Shown here piece after piece: positions 33,471 through 46,777 of a DNA stretch of 64,000 nt. The stretch comes from Acipenser ruthenus (lineage: Eukaryota; Chordata; Actinopteri; Acipenseriformes; Acipenseridae), in contig NC_081246.1 in NCBI RefSeq assembly GCF_902713425.1, positions 3,913,001-3,977,000 on the forward strand. The letters are read 5' to 3'. Under the pieces are notes generated by a model. It did no database searches. It worked only from the letters and a program-made list of their open reading frames with translations, and was not told the origin of the DNA. The translations under genes and the position numbers were made by a program. How positions within the stretch are numbered: the first letter of the stretch is position 1; each line of letters opens with the position of its first letter.

Positions 33471-33480
33471 TTATTATTAC

Positions 33481-33517
<37 letters not shown>

Positions 33518-33529
33518 ATTATTATTATT
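33471..33529. repeat. (ATT)n microsatellite
   Basis: Shorter than the tract at 5819-5901. Confidence 0.88.
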
Positions 33530-33589
33530 TTAAGTATAAGTTATAATTGTGTATTACTTTAATTTATACTGTAAGTATAAGTATGTTAC

Positions 33590-33792
33590 CATTAATAAAA
33601 TGTTCGCTGCAGGTGGTCCTTGAGTCTGGTGGACTCCATTTAGACTCTTCTTCATGCTGCCGATGAAAGCAGAAAGCCACTTTTCCCTTCTATCTGGACT
33701 TAAACGCTGCTTCGGAAGTTCAAAAAATGACAGCCGCTTGTCTTTCATGTCGTCGTGGTTGTGGCATCCAACAACCACACAACTCCTCGACA
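33590..33792 (-). pseudogene. THAP-domain exon, gene D unit (frameshifted)
   Basis: Acceptor TTTTTAACACAG, then SRSCVVVGCHNH with both zinc cysteines intact, then LSFFELPKQR and EKWLSA. It shares the one-base loss of copy A, so CSEHF is out of frame. The donor GGTAAC is kept. It was probably inherited together with copy A, since the two segments are near identical. Confidence 0.75.
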
Positions 33793-34587
33793 CTGTGTTA
33801 AAAATATATGTGGAAGCAACTCTTCAATTGATAAAGGAAACCGCGTCTGTTTTGGTTTGTTTTCAGAGGCTCCGAGGTTGCTGTGCAGTTACTGGCTGTG
33901 TTCACGATACGCAGACTTTGCTAAGTTAAAAGTCCGCGCAGCTTCTCAAGAGGTACTGCACTGGAGCAGCCGCGGATCAAAACAATAGACGACCGCTGGC
34001 TGACAAAGAAGCGTGTAGGCAAGCAGATACAATCCTCACTCCATGTGCTACTGCCACCGAGTCAGGGGGTGTGAATCACCTTCCAATCAGGGCATTAATT
34101 ATCTTATGAATGATTTGTAATACAAAATGATTTGACTCTTTTTCCACACAGTTATTATACTTTTCAAATATTCAGATATTTATTCTAAAGGTTTAAACAT
34201 GTAAAATAATGCTAAACGGTTGAAATGAACCTGAACCCGCGGTGTTATTTTCAGCAGGTGTAATTGGTTATTGATGAAAGGCTCTCAGGGACAGGGAATA
34301 ACCTACTTTGAATTAAGGAGAATAAACCAGCTTTAATAGCAGGTAGTTGAAGTGAGATATGTGATCATATGTGCAAGTATTTGAACTATTTGTGTCCCAG
34401 ATCAAAATACAGTACTGTCTAACAACTGTCTAATTTAAACATGTATATGATCTCTTTATAGCAGGGACTGTTTATACTATACATTTTCTAATCATGCTGT
34501 AAATTATGAAGCTGGTGGAGCACAAAGGGATCTTCGATTGCATCCACTTCTGTGATTAGAATTTCTCTCAACACCACCTCCGTTTTG
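33793..34587. other. Intron 1, no gene seen
   Basis: Copy of 6165-6959. Confidence 0.4.
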
Positions 34588-34960
34588 GTTCTGCTCAGAA
34601 CTGTTGTTCATCTACCAAAGCTGTCCACGCTGCGTCTGCGCAGACCGTGACGTCACGCGCAAACTCCCGTCTGCAATCTAGCTGGCAAAAAAGTGTCGTG
34701 AACGCGCTCACTATGTGCGTGCGCGCCAAGTTGCCCGGATGTCCGCGCAAACCTGCAGGCACGCACGCACGCGCTGCTGTTACGCGGCTCACGCAGACAA
34801 CAGCGCGAGAAAACAACACGCGATTTGAGAACATGTTCAAACACTGTAGAGTCTGAAGCGGAGCGGAGCGCAACCTGACCCTGGAAATAACATGAGGCGG
34901 TGATGCGGGGGAACTGTCCCGAGCAGCGCCGAGGGCTGGAGCGGTTACTTGTTTTTAAAA
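34588..34960. promoter_or_regulatory. CpG-rich block with CRE, gene D unit
   Basis: Copy of 6960-7330; TGACGTCA at 34648-34655. Confidence 0.55.
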
Positions 34961-35155
34961 ATGTCAAAATGTTCCGAATTAATAGACCAGAAATGTGGGC
35001 CTGGGCCTGTGTGTGTATGTAGATATACAATTGTTATTTTCGACCACTTTCTTAAAATAGTTTTACATGAAACACGTTGTTTTCAATACAACTAATCAAA
35101 GCTAAGCGTACCGGTTAACAAATGGAATCAAATTAATTCATATTTAAAAACTTAC

Positions 35156-35320
35156 TCGTTAATTCAGTCACTCCAGCCTCCTCTCTCTCCTTCAGGGAAA
35201 AATATTGTGAGGGACCGAAGCGAAAACAAACCCGCCCCCTCTCTCGCCTGCCATTGGCTGTGGGGTCACTCTGAACCGAGGAATCCTCCGGTGATTGGCT
35301 CTCGTAACCAATGAGGGATC
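35156..35320 (-). promoter_or_regulatory. Promoter and exon 1, gene D
   Basis: CCAAT boxes (plus ATTGG 35253-35257 and 35294-35298), a GC box near 35232, and exon 1 ending ACGA at 35156 before the donor GTAAGT. This is the nearest upstream promoter for gene C as well. Confidence 0.6.
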
Positions 35321-35574
35321 AGCTCTGTGGCAGTTTACCGTATAATCAAGACAACAGGCGCATTTTATACTCGGGTACCGTTCAGTTTATTATTATTATT
35401 ATTATTATTATTAATATGTGGTGATGTATATGAAAATAGGAGATTATCGTTGTATTGATTATATAGAAAATTGATAAAAGTTACCAGCTGATCTGTCAGT
35501 TTATAAAATGGCAAGGAAATGCCGGTTCATTTGTAAAGTTACAAATTGCTAATAATACCTTTTATAACTTATGT

Positions 35575-35576
<2 letters not shown>

Positions 35577-35625
<49 letters not shown>
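35577..35625. repeat. (CA)n microsatellite
   Basis: Longer copy of the tract at 7958. Confidence 0.9.
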
Positions 35626-35628
<3 letters not shown>

Positions 35629-36172
35629 TTACTACACTCATTTCAACTGGATACCGTTTGGAGATTTAATAATCTCTCTCCCATTGAAATGAATAACACA
35701 CCTCTCCCTGCTATTCTCACATGTCCCAGTAGATGGCGCCAGGCCTCCACGCAAGTACTGGCTACAGGAAAACGACACAGCGCCGGTGTAACAAATCTGT
35801 GTGCAGTTATACAGTAAATGTGTGCATGTTTATGGAGCTATAATATTTATCATTAATACTTCAATATCCTAGGCCACCCCCTGCTATGTTAAAAATATAC
35901 AAACATATTAGTTAATATTAATGTCTTATTAGACAGGACAAGACCTCCATTACGTGATTCATATTTAAATATAAAAATAGGATTTTAGTCCTTCACAAAT
36001 TTCATACTTCTTATAAATTATATTTAAAATCCAATTATTCGATTTTTGAAATGTATCAAGAAATATGAACAAAATAGAAAATAAATACAGACAGTTATAA
36101 AAATATGCTTTTTAGTTTCAATATCGAGAGGTTAACCAGTCAAATAACTAAGTCAATAAACTAACATTAAAA

Positions 36173-36221
<49 letters not shown>
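36173..36221. repeat. (AT)n microsatellite
   Basis: Copy of 8539-8582. Confidence 0.9.
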
Positions 36222-36224
<3 letters not shown>

Positions 36225-36442
36225 TTTATTTAGCAGACACCTTTATCCAAGGCGACTTATAGAGACTAGGGCGTGTGAACTATGCATCAGCTACAGAGTC
36301 ACTTACAACTACGTCTCACCCGAAAGACGGAGCACAAGGAGGTTAAGTGACTTGCTCAGGGTCACACAATGAGTCAGTGGCTGAGGTGGGATTTGAACCG
36401 GGGACCTCCTGGTTATAAGCCCGTTTCTTTAACCACACACAC
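36222..36442 (-). mobile_element. SINE type 2
   Basis: Copy of 8583-8800, inherited by segmental duplication. Confidence 0.85.
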
Positions 36443-37292
36443 GTGTCTCAGGATCCCAGATCAATCATAAATGCTTACTGTAGTACTCATAATAGGCAAA
36501 AAGAAACTCAACCCATAAAAATGATTACATTTATTAAGACTCACAAAAGTAATAAGAATATAAAAGTTATAATACAGAAGTTAGAAATCAAGGTATCAGA
36601 ATTATAAGTATAGCAGGAATAAAACATTGAAACACATATTTTCATGAGCACGCTGTCTTCAGTGTGTTTCCGTACACGCAGGATTCACGCACATTACACA
36701 CAGTGACGGGGAGAAGCAGCGTCTGTTGTGTGGGTTCGAATGAAGACGCCATTTTTGTTTCAACAAGTTCAGTTCGGAAGCAGTTTCAATTGCATTTAGT
36801 ATGAAGCTGTAATCTAGAGTTACTTCAGAACTTGTAGATCAACTCAATCAATGTTTAATCTCACAAAGTGTTATTCTGTATTCAATGTTTTTACTTGTGG
36901 TTTGCATGTAGACTTTTCTACACAAACATAGTATTTTACTGAATCTTAATGTCTTTCAAATGTAGTACTTATTCTGGAGATGTGGTTCTTGTTGAAAAAC
37001 AAAGGGTGTAGCGGTGAGGAGTCTTCTTCAGGATGAAGATATGTACGATGCTTGAATGGGTCCCCATTGCAAGCGAAGGCTCAATGGTTACTTCATGGCA
37101 AAATGAGTCTGAATCCAAGAGAACGAGTTCATGCATGTTTTGATTTAAATATAGAGCCCAAAGAGGAGTATACTTTGGAGATCCAATCACTTCCGGGTAA
37201 AACAGGAAGCTAATCCCTGACCGAAATCAGTCCTTTCATTGGCCTACAAAGTTTGAATGAACACAGGGAGCAACCCTCCTCCATGGAGAGAA

Positions 37293-37327
<35 letters not shown>

Positions 37328-38091
37328 ACAGGATTCGTAACATTTATAGAACAAAACTTCATTTTGTGACAGCTAGTTAAATTGATCATAGAAGGATACT
37401 AATGTTAAACATGTTATACAATAAGTAAAGTAAAATAATGTAAGAATTACTTTCAATTTAAACTTCATTAAAACACAATAAACATTTTAATATATTAGGA
37501 AACCACAACATTTGTTATTAAAATGATTCAGAAACCCATTTAAATCAGGTATGTTATTACTTATTTGTTACGTTTCAATCTGATAGTTTCAGTAAATCTA
37601 AAACCCTGAGATTGTTCCACAAGTTAATATTACACCCTCGTGAAGGCCTGTTTATCAATTAACTTTTAGAATGAGATAATTAGGAATTTCTATTCACTTA
37701 AACATTCCATGTTTCACCGTAACAATCCATATAATGGGTAAAGTCATGGCACCTCGTATCCACCAGGTGTCGCACTTCTTAACCCTTTATAGCAAGAAAG
37801 TTGTATCCTAGCTTTCAGACAGACTTTCTTAATTAACAGATAAGAATCAGCTCTGTTTGTTTAGACCAGACTGGCAGGTAATCTGAACTGAAACCAATTT
37901 AAATCTTTACGACCCTCTGTTACTAATATCCAGTCCTTTGAAGCAGATCTTGAATGTTATGGGAGAAGGTTGGGGGAAGACACACTTAATTAACATCACA
38001 GCATCTTAAGCCTCACAGTTTAAGATTTGAAATGTCATTTTACAAAGACAATTCAATTACAACTATGAATTTCTCCCACACCATATACGTT
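36443..38091 (-). other. 3' flank of gene E
   Basis: Near-identical copy of 8801-10429, with a longer GA tract (37289-37327). No gene seen. Confidence 0.45.
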
Positions 38092-38170
38092 GAATATACA
38101 GACTTCTCAGGGGTTGGAGGCACTCGACTTCACCTCGTATCACACAACGCTCCGAGACGTCTGTATATTC
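38092..38170. other. Long inverted repeat in the 3' flank of gene E
   Basis: Same 12-bp stem arms as B. Confidence 0.7.
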
Positions 38171-38379
38171 GACGAATTGCAAACTAGGAATGAACTTTAT
38201 AATGTAACGGCTTCAGATAACTGTTTAATATCAATAAATCTGTATCATCTGTAAACATTCACCATACTAAGAATGTACTTTATAATGTAAAGGCTTCAGA
38301 GCAGTGTTTAATATTGAGGGATCTGTATCATCTGTAGACATTCACCAGAGCTCTCACAGTTTTTATATTAAGCTTCTGT

Positions 38380-38859
38380 TTAAAAAGACTGGAATTTCTG
38401 AGTGTGGATGAATGAACACACACTCACATTCTGCCTAAATTTTAACAACGTGCATTTGTGTCTTTTAAGAGAACTGGAAGCATTAAAAGACTTCCTACAG
38501 CGAGAGCAGTGATAAGGATTCTCTCCTGTGTGGAATAGCTGGTGCATTGTCAAGCTGTACATCCATCTGAAACTCTTCCCACAATCATTACAGTGATGAG
38601 GTTTCTCTCCTGTGTGGATTTGCCAGTGAAGTTTCATGGTTTGTAACATCCTGAAACTCTTCCCACAATCAGCACAGACATGTTGTTTCTCTCCAGTGTG
38701 GATTCGTTGGTGCATTTTTAAGTTGCTTGACTGTCTGAAACTCTTCCCACAGTCATTACAGCGATGTGGCTTCTCTCCTGTGTGAATTAACTGGTGGGTT
38801 TTAAGATATGCTAACTGACTGAAACTCTTCCCACATCTGCTACATGGATGCAATTTTTT
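38380..38859 (-). pseudogene. Untranslated 3' fingers of gene E
   Basis: In frame after the gene E stop: four more canonical fingers (SQLAYL, RQSSNL, RMLQTM, RWMYSL), the terminal His-Lys-Cys finger, and the 21-residue extension seen in B. It would be translated only by read-through, so it is a decaying part of the exon. Confidence 0.85.
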
Positions 38860-40371
<1,512 letters not shown>

Positions 40372-40434
40372 CTAAAGAAAATATAAAATTCAATCTGTTA
40401 CAATCTCTTTGTTAAATTCTATGAACATGCCTTA

Positions 40435-40620
40435 TCAACTCCAGACTCCATTCATTACCATGTTCATAAATGTGCTGTACTGAGTGAGATGAAGGAGATT
40501 TTCTATAAGAAGGAGGAAGGAGAGATGGACCAAAATCACAGAAACAAAGACAGTTCTAAACAGAGAAATATTCAAACATGTATAAAAAGCACCCACACAT
40601 GTAACCCCTCTCAGCAATGA
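40435..40620 (-). other. Conserved exon-proximal intron block of gene E
   Basis: Same block as 2140-2320, directly followed by the hAT insertion. Confidence 0.45.
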
Positions 40621-40634
40621 GCTCCTGCTACCAC

Positions 40635-42310
40635 TAGTGTTCTGCGGTATTTCGGTATATCGAAATATCATGATACAAAAATTATATGATACCTAATATC
40701 GGGTTAAAAAAAAAAAATCGATATATCGTTTTTTTTCGATCCCGTCTTTTTTTTGGTGATATATCGTGTTTTTCGGTCTGGCTATTTTTTTTTTTTGAGA
40801 CTTCAAAACAACACTTTAATTGTGTGCTTTAAAAACGATATGAACTTTTTTGCATATACCGGAAGAAACTAACTTTCCTGCGCTGCGCGTTCTCGGAAAA
40901 TTTAATTACAGTACTGCCCAAGTAACAACATGGCGGACGCGGGAGAACAGCTGGTTTCTAAAGCCAATTCCACTGTAGTGTGGAACTATTTTGGTTATCC
41001 ATTAAATGAAAGCGGCAATCCAGTTGAAGGTGGACATCCAAAATGTAGGAGGTGTTTGAAAGAAGTAAAAAACAAGGGAGGAAACACCACCAATTTATTT
41101 AAGCATTTATCAGATCGCCACCCCAATCTCTTTGTTGAAGTGAAAATAGTTCTACTTTTACTGTAGTTCTTTTGTTTTACATATTATTGAGATTCTGTGA
41201 ATTACATCTCGCCTTAAAAATGTAAATAATGCACCCAATTAGTATTTATATATGTGTGTGTGTGTGTGTGTGTGTAAGAAGTTGAAATAGTACAATACTA
41301 TATAAAAAAGCACTGTGTAAAGAGAACATAGGAACGCTCTAAAAGCGGATCAAAATGCCGTTTGTTAGTTCACCAAGATGCAAAAATATATTTTGCAGAC
41401 GTGTCATTAAAACGACTCCATGTTAAAAATTGTTAACACTTTATATATTCCTTGGATTTTGTCGTAAAACATTTTTGTGTGTGTGTAAAACAATTAGCTT
41501 TCATGCTGGAAACGGACGTCTGATTGTTGCAAGTTCAGCACAAAAACATACAGTACACAGTACATAGGCTGCATAGTCCCGTCCCCCCGTCCCCCCCCCC
41601 ATATATAGTTCAAGGCGTGCATACGCGATTCAGCAGGTAAACGATGTGCTCTAATCTATAGTTGTAAAAGTCTTTTGTCTAATTTATTTTCTTAGCAAAA
41701 TTAACATCCACGCTCGCATGATGGTCTGAATAAAATTGCGTAACATTTCCTATGTTTATAGTGCACTGCAATGTTGTTTTGAAGGAGACGTTTGGCTTGA
41801 ATAAGATGAAACATAATATTATGTTCTAATAGTTATCAGTGTTTTCAGTACTACAGTATCAGAAGTTCTTTGCCAGAAATGCTTTTTTCATCAGCTCAAC
41901 TTATTTTATAAAATTAATTTGAAGTAATGATTTTCTCTCTCATATATATATATATATATATATTGAAACACAATATATACAGAAAATAATGTCTCTTATA
42001 CTAAGCTTTCTTTACAGTTGTATTTAATAGTCGGTGGCAATGACTTTGATTACACTATTTTCTGTATTTCTTATATAAAAAGAGAACTTGTTTCAACAGA
42101 AAATAAAATTAAAAAGCAAGCATTCCACCATGCTGTAGCATTAAGTGAGTTTTAGCCTCTACCACACTTTGTACTTGCAAACATTTTTATTTGACAGCCA
42201 TTTAACATGTAATGGACATAAAATTCAAAGAATCGTGATAATATCGAATATCGTGATCTTATGCAGGGTATCGTATCGAGGTAGCCTAAATCAGGTATCG
42301 CAGAACACTA
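40635..42310 (+). mobile_element. hAT-family DNA transposon, 1676 bp, lacking a transposase catalytic region
   Basis: Terminal inverted repeats TAGTGTTCTGCG and CGCAGAACACTA, flanked by a perfect 8-bp target duplication GCTACCAC at 40627-40634 and 42311-42318. The 8-bp duplication and the TAG start fit hAT. The subterminal ends are rich in TATCG-type palindromes. Only a BED-finger ORF is seen inside; no RNase H-like core or dimerisation region. The other units show the empty site (GCTACCACTACTACTA). Confidence 0.9.
40930..41166 (+). CDS. BED-type zinc-finger ORF of the hAT element (78 aa)
   Basis: Starts MADAGEQLVSK and continues VWNYFGYPLNESG, then PKCRRCLKEV, KGGNTTNLFKHLSDRHPNLF: Cys-x2-Cys plus His-x4-His of a BED finger, as at the N terminus of hAT-Ac transposases and ZBED proteins. 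It stops soon after the finger, so it is either the first exon of a lost transposase or a stand-alone remnant. It may bind transposon ends; that is inferred. Confidence 0.75.
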   Translation: MADAGEQLVSKANSTVVWNYFGYPLNESGNPVEGGHPKCRRCLKEVKNKGGNTTNLFKHLSDRHPNLFVEVKIVLLLL

Positions 42311-42318
42311 GCTACCAC

Positions 42319-42441
42319 TACTACTACTAATAATAATAATAGTAATAATACACCTGTCAGTGACATCCACGCCCCATCACCATGTACAATAATAATAATA
42401 ATAATAACAATAACAATAATAATAATCACAATAATAATAAT
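42319..42441. repeat. (ACT)n/(AAT)n microsatellites
   Basis: Continues the tract interrupted by the hAT element; interspersed AAC and CAC triplets. Confidence 0.85.
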
Positions 42442-42990
42442 CCTGTAAAGCATAATGAAGCATTGTAAAGCACAGAGAGGTCTGGTAAAGCATAGGGAAG
42501 CACTGTAAAGCACAAAGAGGTCTGGTAAAGCAAAGGGATGCATTGTAAAGCACAGAGAGGTCTGCTAAAGCATAGGGAAGCATTATAAAGCACAGAGAGG
42601 TCTGGTAAAGCATAGGGAAGCATTGTAAAGCACAGAGAGGTCTGGTAAAGCATAGGGAAGCATTGTAAAGCACAGAGAGGTCTGGTAAAGCATAGGGGAG
42701 CATTGTAAAGCACAGAGAGGTCTGGTAAAGCATAGGGAAGCATTGTAAAGCACAGAGAAGTCTGCTAAAGCATAGGGAAGCATTGTAAAGCACAGAGAGG
42801 TCTGGTAAAGCATAGGGAAGCATTGTAAAGCACAGAGAGGTCTGGTAAAGCATAGGGAAGCATTGTAAAGCACAGAGAGGTCTGGTAAAGCATAGGGAAG
42901 CATTGTAATGCACAGAGAGGTCTGGTAAAGCATAGGGAAGCATTGTAAAGCACAGAGAGGTCTGGTAAAGCACAGGGAAGCATTGTAATC
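42442..42990. repeat. 40-bp minisatellite, about 14 copies
   Basis: Same unit as elsewhere. It ends abruptly into a sequence that in B lies 2.2 kb further on (near 15948). Confidence 0.92.
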
Positions 42991-43867
42991 ATTGTGATCT
43001 CTCTGTGGAAACGCATGCTATGCTACGTGGCTTCAGAGATGCAGGAATCAGTGATGCTGTTCACACCCAGGACACTGCCACAGACACTGCAGTGAAAATG
43101 AAATCGCAAAGGCAGAGGAAACAACGCTGTACTGTAGTGGAGCTGTCTGATTAAAAAAAACAAACTCTGGGGTCAGTGCAAACCTGACTTCTCTTTTTAA
43201 ACAGAGCACAAACTCTTCCATGTATTACTGTAGTTGTTCAATATTAGCACTCTGCCGTCAGTGCAAGAAGCTTCAGTATGTGAACATTCATTTCAATAAA
43301 AGAACAACGACGAGTTTTCCATGGAAAGAAAAAACATTCGTAGCCAACATCACTAAAGCAAAACGGGCTTCTGTTCATTTGAAATACCGCGGCTTCAGAT
43401 CAGGGCTGCAGTGACTTCCGCATAGCAACCGGGAACCGCTGAAAACAAACCGTTGTCAAGCGGTGTAACACGTGACCGGTGGACACGGCTAACCTACGTG
43501 ACTCGAAACATAATAGATACAAACTAAAACGAGGTGTTGTAGGTTTAAAGCAACGGCCACACACCCTGCCGGCCGACTTCTGGGTCTATGAACTGACAGA
43601 CTGACCACCTGTGGAGTTTGTCGATTGGCACACACATCTCTCTCATCTACACCGGGGAAGTACACTTATTTTAAAATGCTGTTCTAGGTTTTGATGTTGC
43701 TAGATGCATGTCTCATGAATATATAAGACCCCACAAGAAACCCCAGGATTAACTACGGGATGCAGTCTGGGTGTAATGTATCTTCTGCACTGGGGGACCG
43801 ATCATAAACAATGAATTACAAAAAGAAATACAGTAATTAGGATAAAAGAATGTCTGATCTATACAAG

Positions 43868-43868
<1 letters not shown>
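42991..43868. other. Intron segment shared with unit B
   Basis: Matches 15948-16798. No gene recognised. Confidence 0.45.

Positions 43869-43918
<50 letters not shown>
43869..43918. repeat. (AAT)n microsatellite
   Basis: Counterpart of 16799-16850. Here it is followed by 200 bp like 5655-5900, including a second ATT tract (44065-44113). Confidence 0.88.
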
Positions 43919-43919
<1 letters not shown>

Positions 43920-44064
43920 CATACAGTATTTCGTCTGGTTTCACGGACCGTCAATGCAGGTAAACCGGTACAGAGTACTAAAAAATGCATGGAGTAAATT
44001 AATTCATAATGATCTTACTACTAAAATTAATCTTCACGCTACTAATGTCTTACAATGTTGTGCT

Positions 44065-44076
44065 TATTATTATTAC

Positions 44077-44113
<37 letters not shown>
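44065..44113. repeat. (ATT)n microsatellite
   Basis: Counterpart of 5819-5901. Confidence 0.88.
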
Positions 44114-44173
44114 TTAAGTATAAGTTATAATTGTGTATTACTGTAATTTATGCTGTAAGTATAACTATGTTAT

Positions 44174-44377
44174 CATTAATAAAATGTTCGCTGCAGGTGG
44201 TCCTTGAGTCTGGTGGACTCCATTTAGACCCTTCTTCATGCTGCCGATGTGAAGCAGAAAGCCACTTTTCCCTTCTATCTGGACTTAAACGCCTCTTCGG
44301 ACGTTCAAAAAATGACAGCCGCTTGTCTTTCATGTCGTCGTGGTTGTGGCATCCAACAACCACACAACTCCTCGACA
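44174..44377 (-). pseudogene. THAP-domain exon, gene E unit (frame intact, donor lost)
   Basis: The best-kept THAP exon here, 204 nt. Acceptor TTTTTAACACAG, then SRSCVVVGCHNH, KRLSFFERPKRR, EKWLSASHRQH and SRTTCSEHFIN in one frame. This gives C-x4-C, then 51 residues, then C-x2-H, with the family's Pro and Trp. The rest of the domain (AVPTxF box) would be in a later exon I cannot find. The donor reads GATAAC instead of GGTAAC in A and D, so normal splicing out of this exon is doubtful. Exon 1 plus this exon would read ATG-TCG-AGG-AGT-TGT (MSRSC). Confidence 0.75.
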
Positions 44378-44454
44378 CTGTGTTAAAAATATATGTGGAA
44401 GCAACTCTTCAATCGATAAAGGAAACCGCGTCTGTTTTGGTTTGTTTTCAGCGG

Positions 44455-44715
44455 TTGCTATGCTGTTACTATGTGCGTGCGCGCCAAGTTGCCCGGATGT
44501 GCGCGCAAACCTGCAGGCACGCACCCACGCGCTGCTGTTACGCGCCTCAGGCAGACAACAGCGCGAGAAAACAACACGCGATTTGAGAAGATGTTCAAAC
44601 ACTGTAGAGTCTGAAGCGGAGCGGAGCGCAACCTGACCCTGGAAATAACATGAGGCGGTGATGCGGGGGAACTGTCCCGAGCAGCGCCGAGGGCTGGAGC
44701 GGTTACTTGTTTTTA
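44455..44715. promoter_or_regulatory. CpG-rich block, gene E unit (shortened)
   Basis: Matches 7082-7330, but the upstream part with the CRE is missing because of a deletion of about 850 bp near 44452. Confidence 0.45.
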
Positions 44716-44914
44716 AAAATGTCAAAATGTTCAGAATTAATAGACTAAAAATGTGGGCCTGGGCCTGTGTGTGTGTGTAGATATACAATTGTTATTTTTG
44801 ACCACTTTCTTAAAATAGTTTTACATGAAACACATTGCTTTCAATACAACTAATCAAATGTAAGTGTCGGTACCGATTAACAAATGGAATAATAATTTAT
44901 ATTTAAAAACTTAC

Positions 44915-45085
44915 TCGTTAATTCGGCCACTCCAGCCTCCTCTCTCTCCTTCCTGTAAAAATATCCTGAGAGACCGAAGCGAAAACAAACCCGCCCCCTC
45001 TCTCGCCTGCCATTGGCTGCGGGGTCATTCTGAACTGAGGAGTCCTCTGGTGATTGGACACGCTGGGGCTCTCCTAACCAATAGG
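44915..45085 (-). promoter_or_regulatory. Promoter and exon 1, gene E
   Basis: CCAAT boxes (plus ATTGG 45012-45016 and 45053-45057), a GC box near 44991, and exon 1 ending ACGA at 44915 before GTAAGT. Confidence 0.6.
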
Positions 45086-45155
45086 GGATCAGCTCTGCAG
45101 CAGTTACCGTATAATCAAGACAACAGGCGCATTATTATACTCGGGTACCGTTCAG

Positions 45156-45156
<1 letters not shown>

Positions 45157-45206
<50 letters not shown>

Positions 45207-45216
45207 AATAATAATA
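45157..45216. repeat. (ATT)n microsatellite
   Basis: Longest version of this promoter-distal tract. Confidence 0.9.
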
Positions 45217-45925
45217 ATATGTGGTAATGTATATGAAAACAGGAGATTATCGTTGTATTGATTATATAGAAAATTGATAAAAGTTACCAGCTGATCTGTC
45301 AGTTTATAAAATGAGAAGGAAATGCCGGTTCATTTATAAAGTTACAAATTGCTAATAATACCTTTTATAACTTATGTATAACACACACACACACACACGA
45401 GTTACTACACTCATTTCAACTGGAGTATTAACTTTCCAGATACCGTTTGGAGATTTAATAAACTCTCCCCCATTGAAATTAATGGCAAACCTCTCCCTGC
45501 TATTCTCACGAGTCCCAGTAGATGGCGCCAGGCCTCCACGCAGGTACTGGCTGCAGGAAAACGACACAGCGCCGGAATAACAAATCTGTGTGCAGTTTCA
45601 CAGTCAATACGATTGCATGGTTGCATATTTATGAAGGTATAATATTTATCATTAATACTTCAATATCCTAGGCCACCCCCTGCTACGTTAGTAATATATA
45701 GGACAACACCTCCATTATGTGATTCATATTTAAATATAAAAATAGGGTTTTAGTCCTTCACAAATTTCATACTTCTTATAAATTATATTTAAAATCCAAT
45801 TATTCGATTTTTGAAATATATCAAAAGAAATATGAACAAAATAGAAAATAAATAGACAGTTATAAAAATATGCTTTTTAGTTTCAATTTCGAGAGGTTAA
45901 CCAGTCAAATAACTAACAAATAACG
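45217..45925. other. Spacer between gene E promoter and the 3' flank of F, no gene seen
   Basis: Matches 7800-8530, with a short CA tract at 45381-45398. No gene recognised. Confidence 0.4.
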
Positions 45926-46419
45926 CTCCCCTGCCTCCCGAACCCGCTCCTTCTCCACCCTTGCTCCGCAGTGGTGGAACGACCTTCCTACAGATGTCAG
46001 GACTGCCCAGTCCCTGACCACATTCCGGCGCCTCCTTAAGACTCACCTCTTCAAACAGCACCTGTAGAACTCCTCTGTTGTATCCTGGGACACTATCACC
46101 CTTCATTTAAATATGCTTTATTTTGCTCTTATCTGCCCCCTATTTTACTGCATTTAATCCTGTACTTCAGAATATTGTAATCTGCCAAGTGTTTAATCTG
46201 TAGTATTTTGTACTTAATCATATCCTGATGTAACTATCACTATTTAATCATATCCTGATGTAACTATCACTATTATCTGCTGTATTATTGAATTGTGGTT
46301 TGTCACACTTGAGAATTATTGTATTTCTTGTTCTTATTGTATTACTTGTATTGTAACACTTGAAATGTATTTGCTTGCGATTGTAAGTCGCCCTGGATAA
46401 GGGCGTCTACTAAGAAATA

Positions 46420-46422
<3 letters not shown>
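45926..46422 (+). mobile_element. L2-like LINE 3' fragment
   Basis: Begins inside the ORF2 C-terminal region (CTCCCCTGCCTCCCGAACCC), carries KTHLFKQHL then stop, a 3' UTR with a short internal duplication (TTTAATCATATCCTGATGTA twice), and the shared LINE/SINE tail. A separate, more truncated insertion from the one nested in the SINE. Confidence 0.83.

Positions 46423-46462
<40 letters not shown>
46423..46462. repeat. (AAT)n tail of LINE
   Basis: Microsatellite grown from the LINE tail. Confidence 0.88.
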
Positions 46463-46464
<2 letters not shown>

Positions 46465-46773
46465 TAAGTCATTAACACAGGGCGCAACCCTCATCCATGG
46501 AGAGAGAGAACAGAATTTGTAACATTTATAAAACAAAAAATGAATTTTGTGCTAAGTAGTGATATTGCACATAGAATGATAAAAATGTCAGTTTAATTCC
46601 CCGAACAAGATGCCTGTTTCCAGCATGTTAAACACATTCTACAATAATTAAAATAAAGTAACGTAAGTAATGAATCATTTTCACTTTTAACTTCATTAAA
46701 ACACAATAAACATTTACATTTTATTGGGAAAACATACTGAAATAACTCTTAAACTTGCGTCCGTAAGATGTTA
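46463..46773 (-). other. 3' flank of gene F, distal part
   Basis: Resembles 9640-9860 and sister flanks. No gene seen. Confidence 0.4.
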
Positions 46774-46777
46774 TTAA

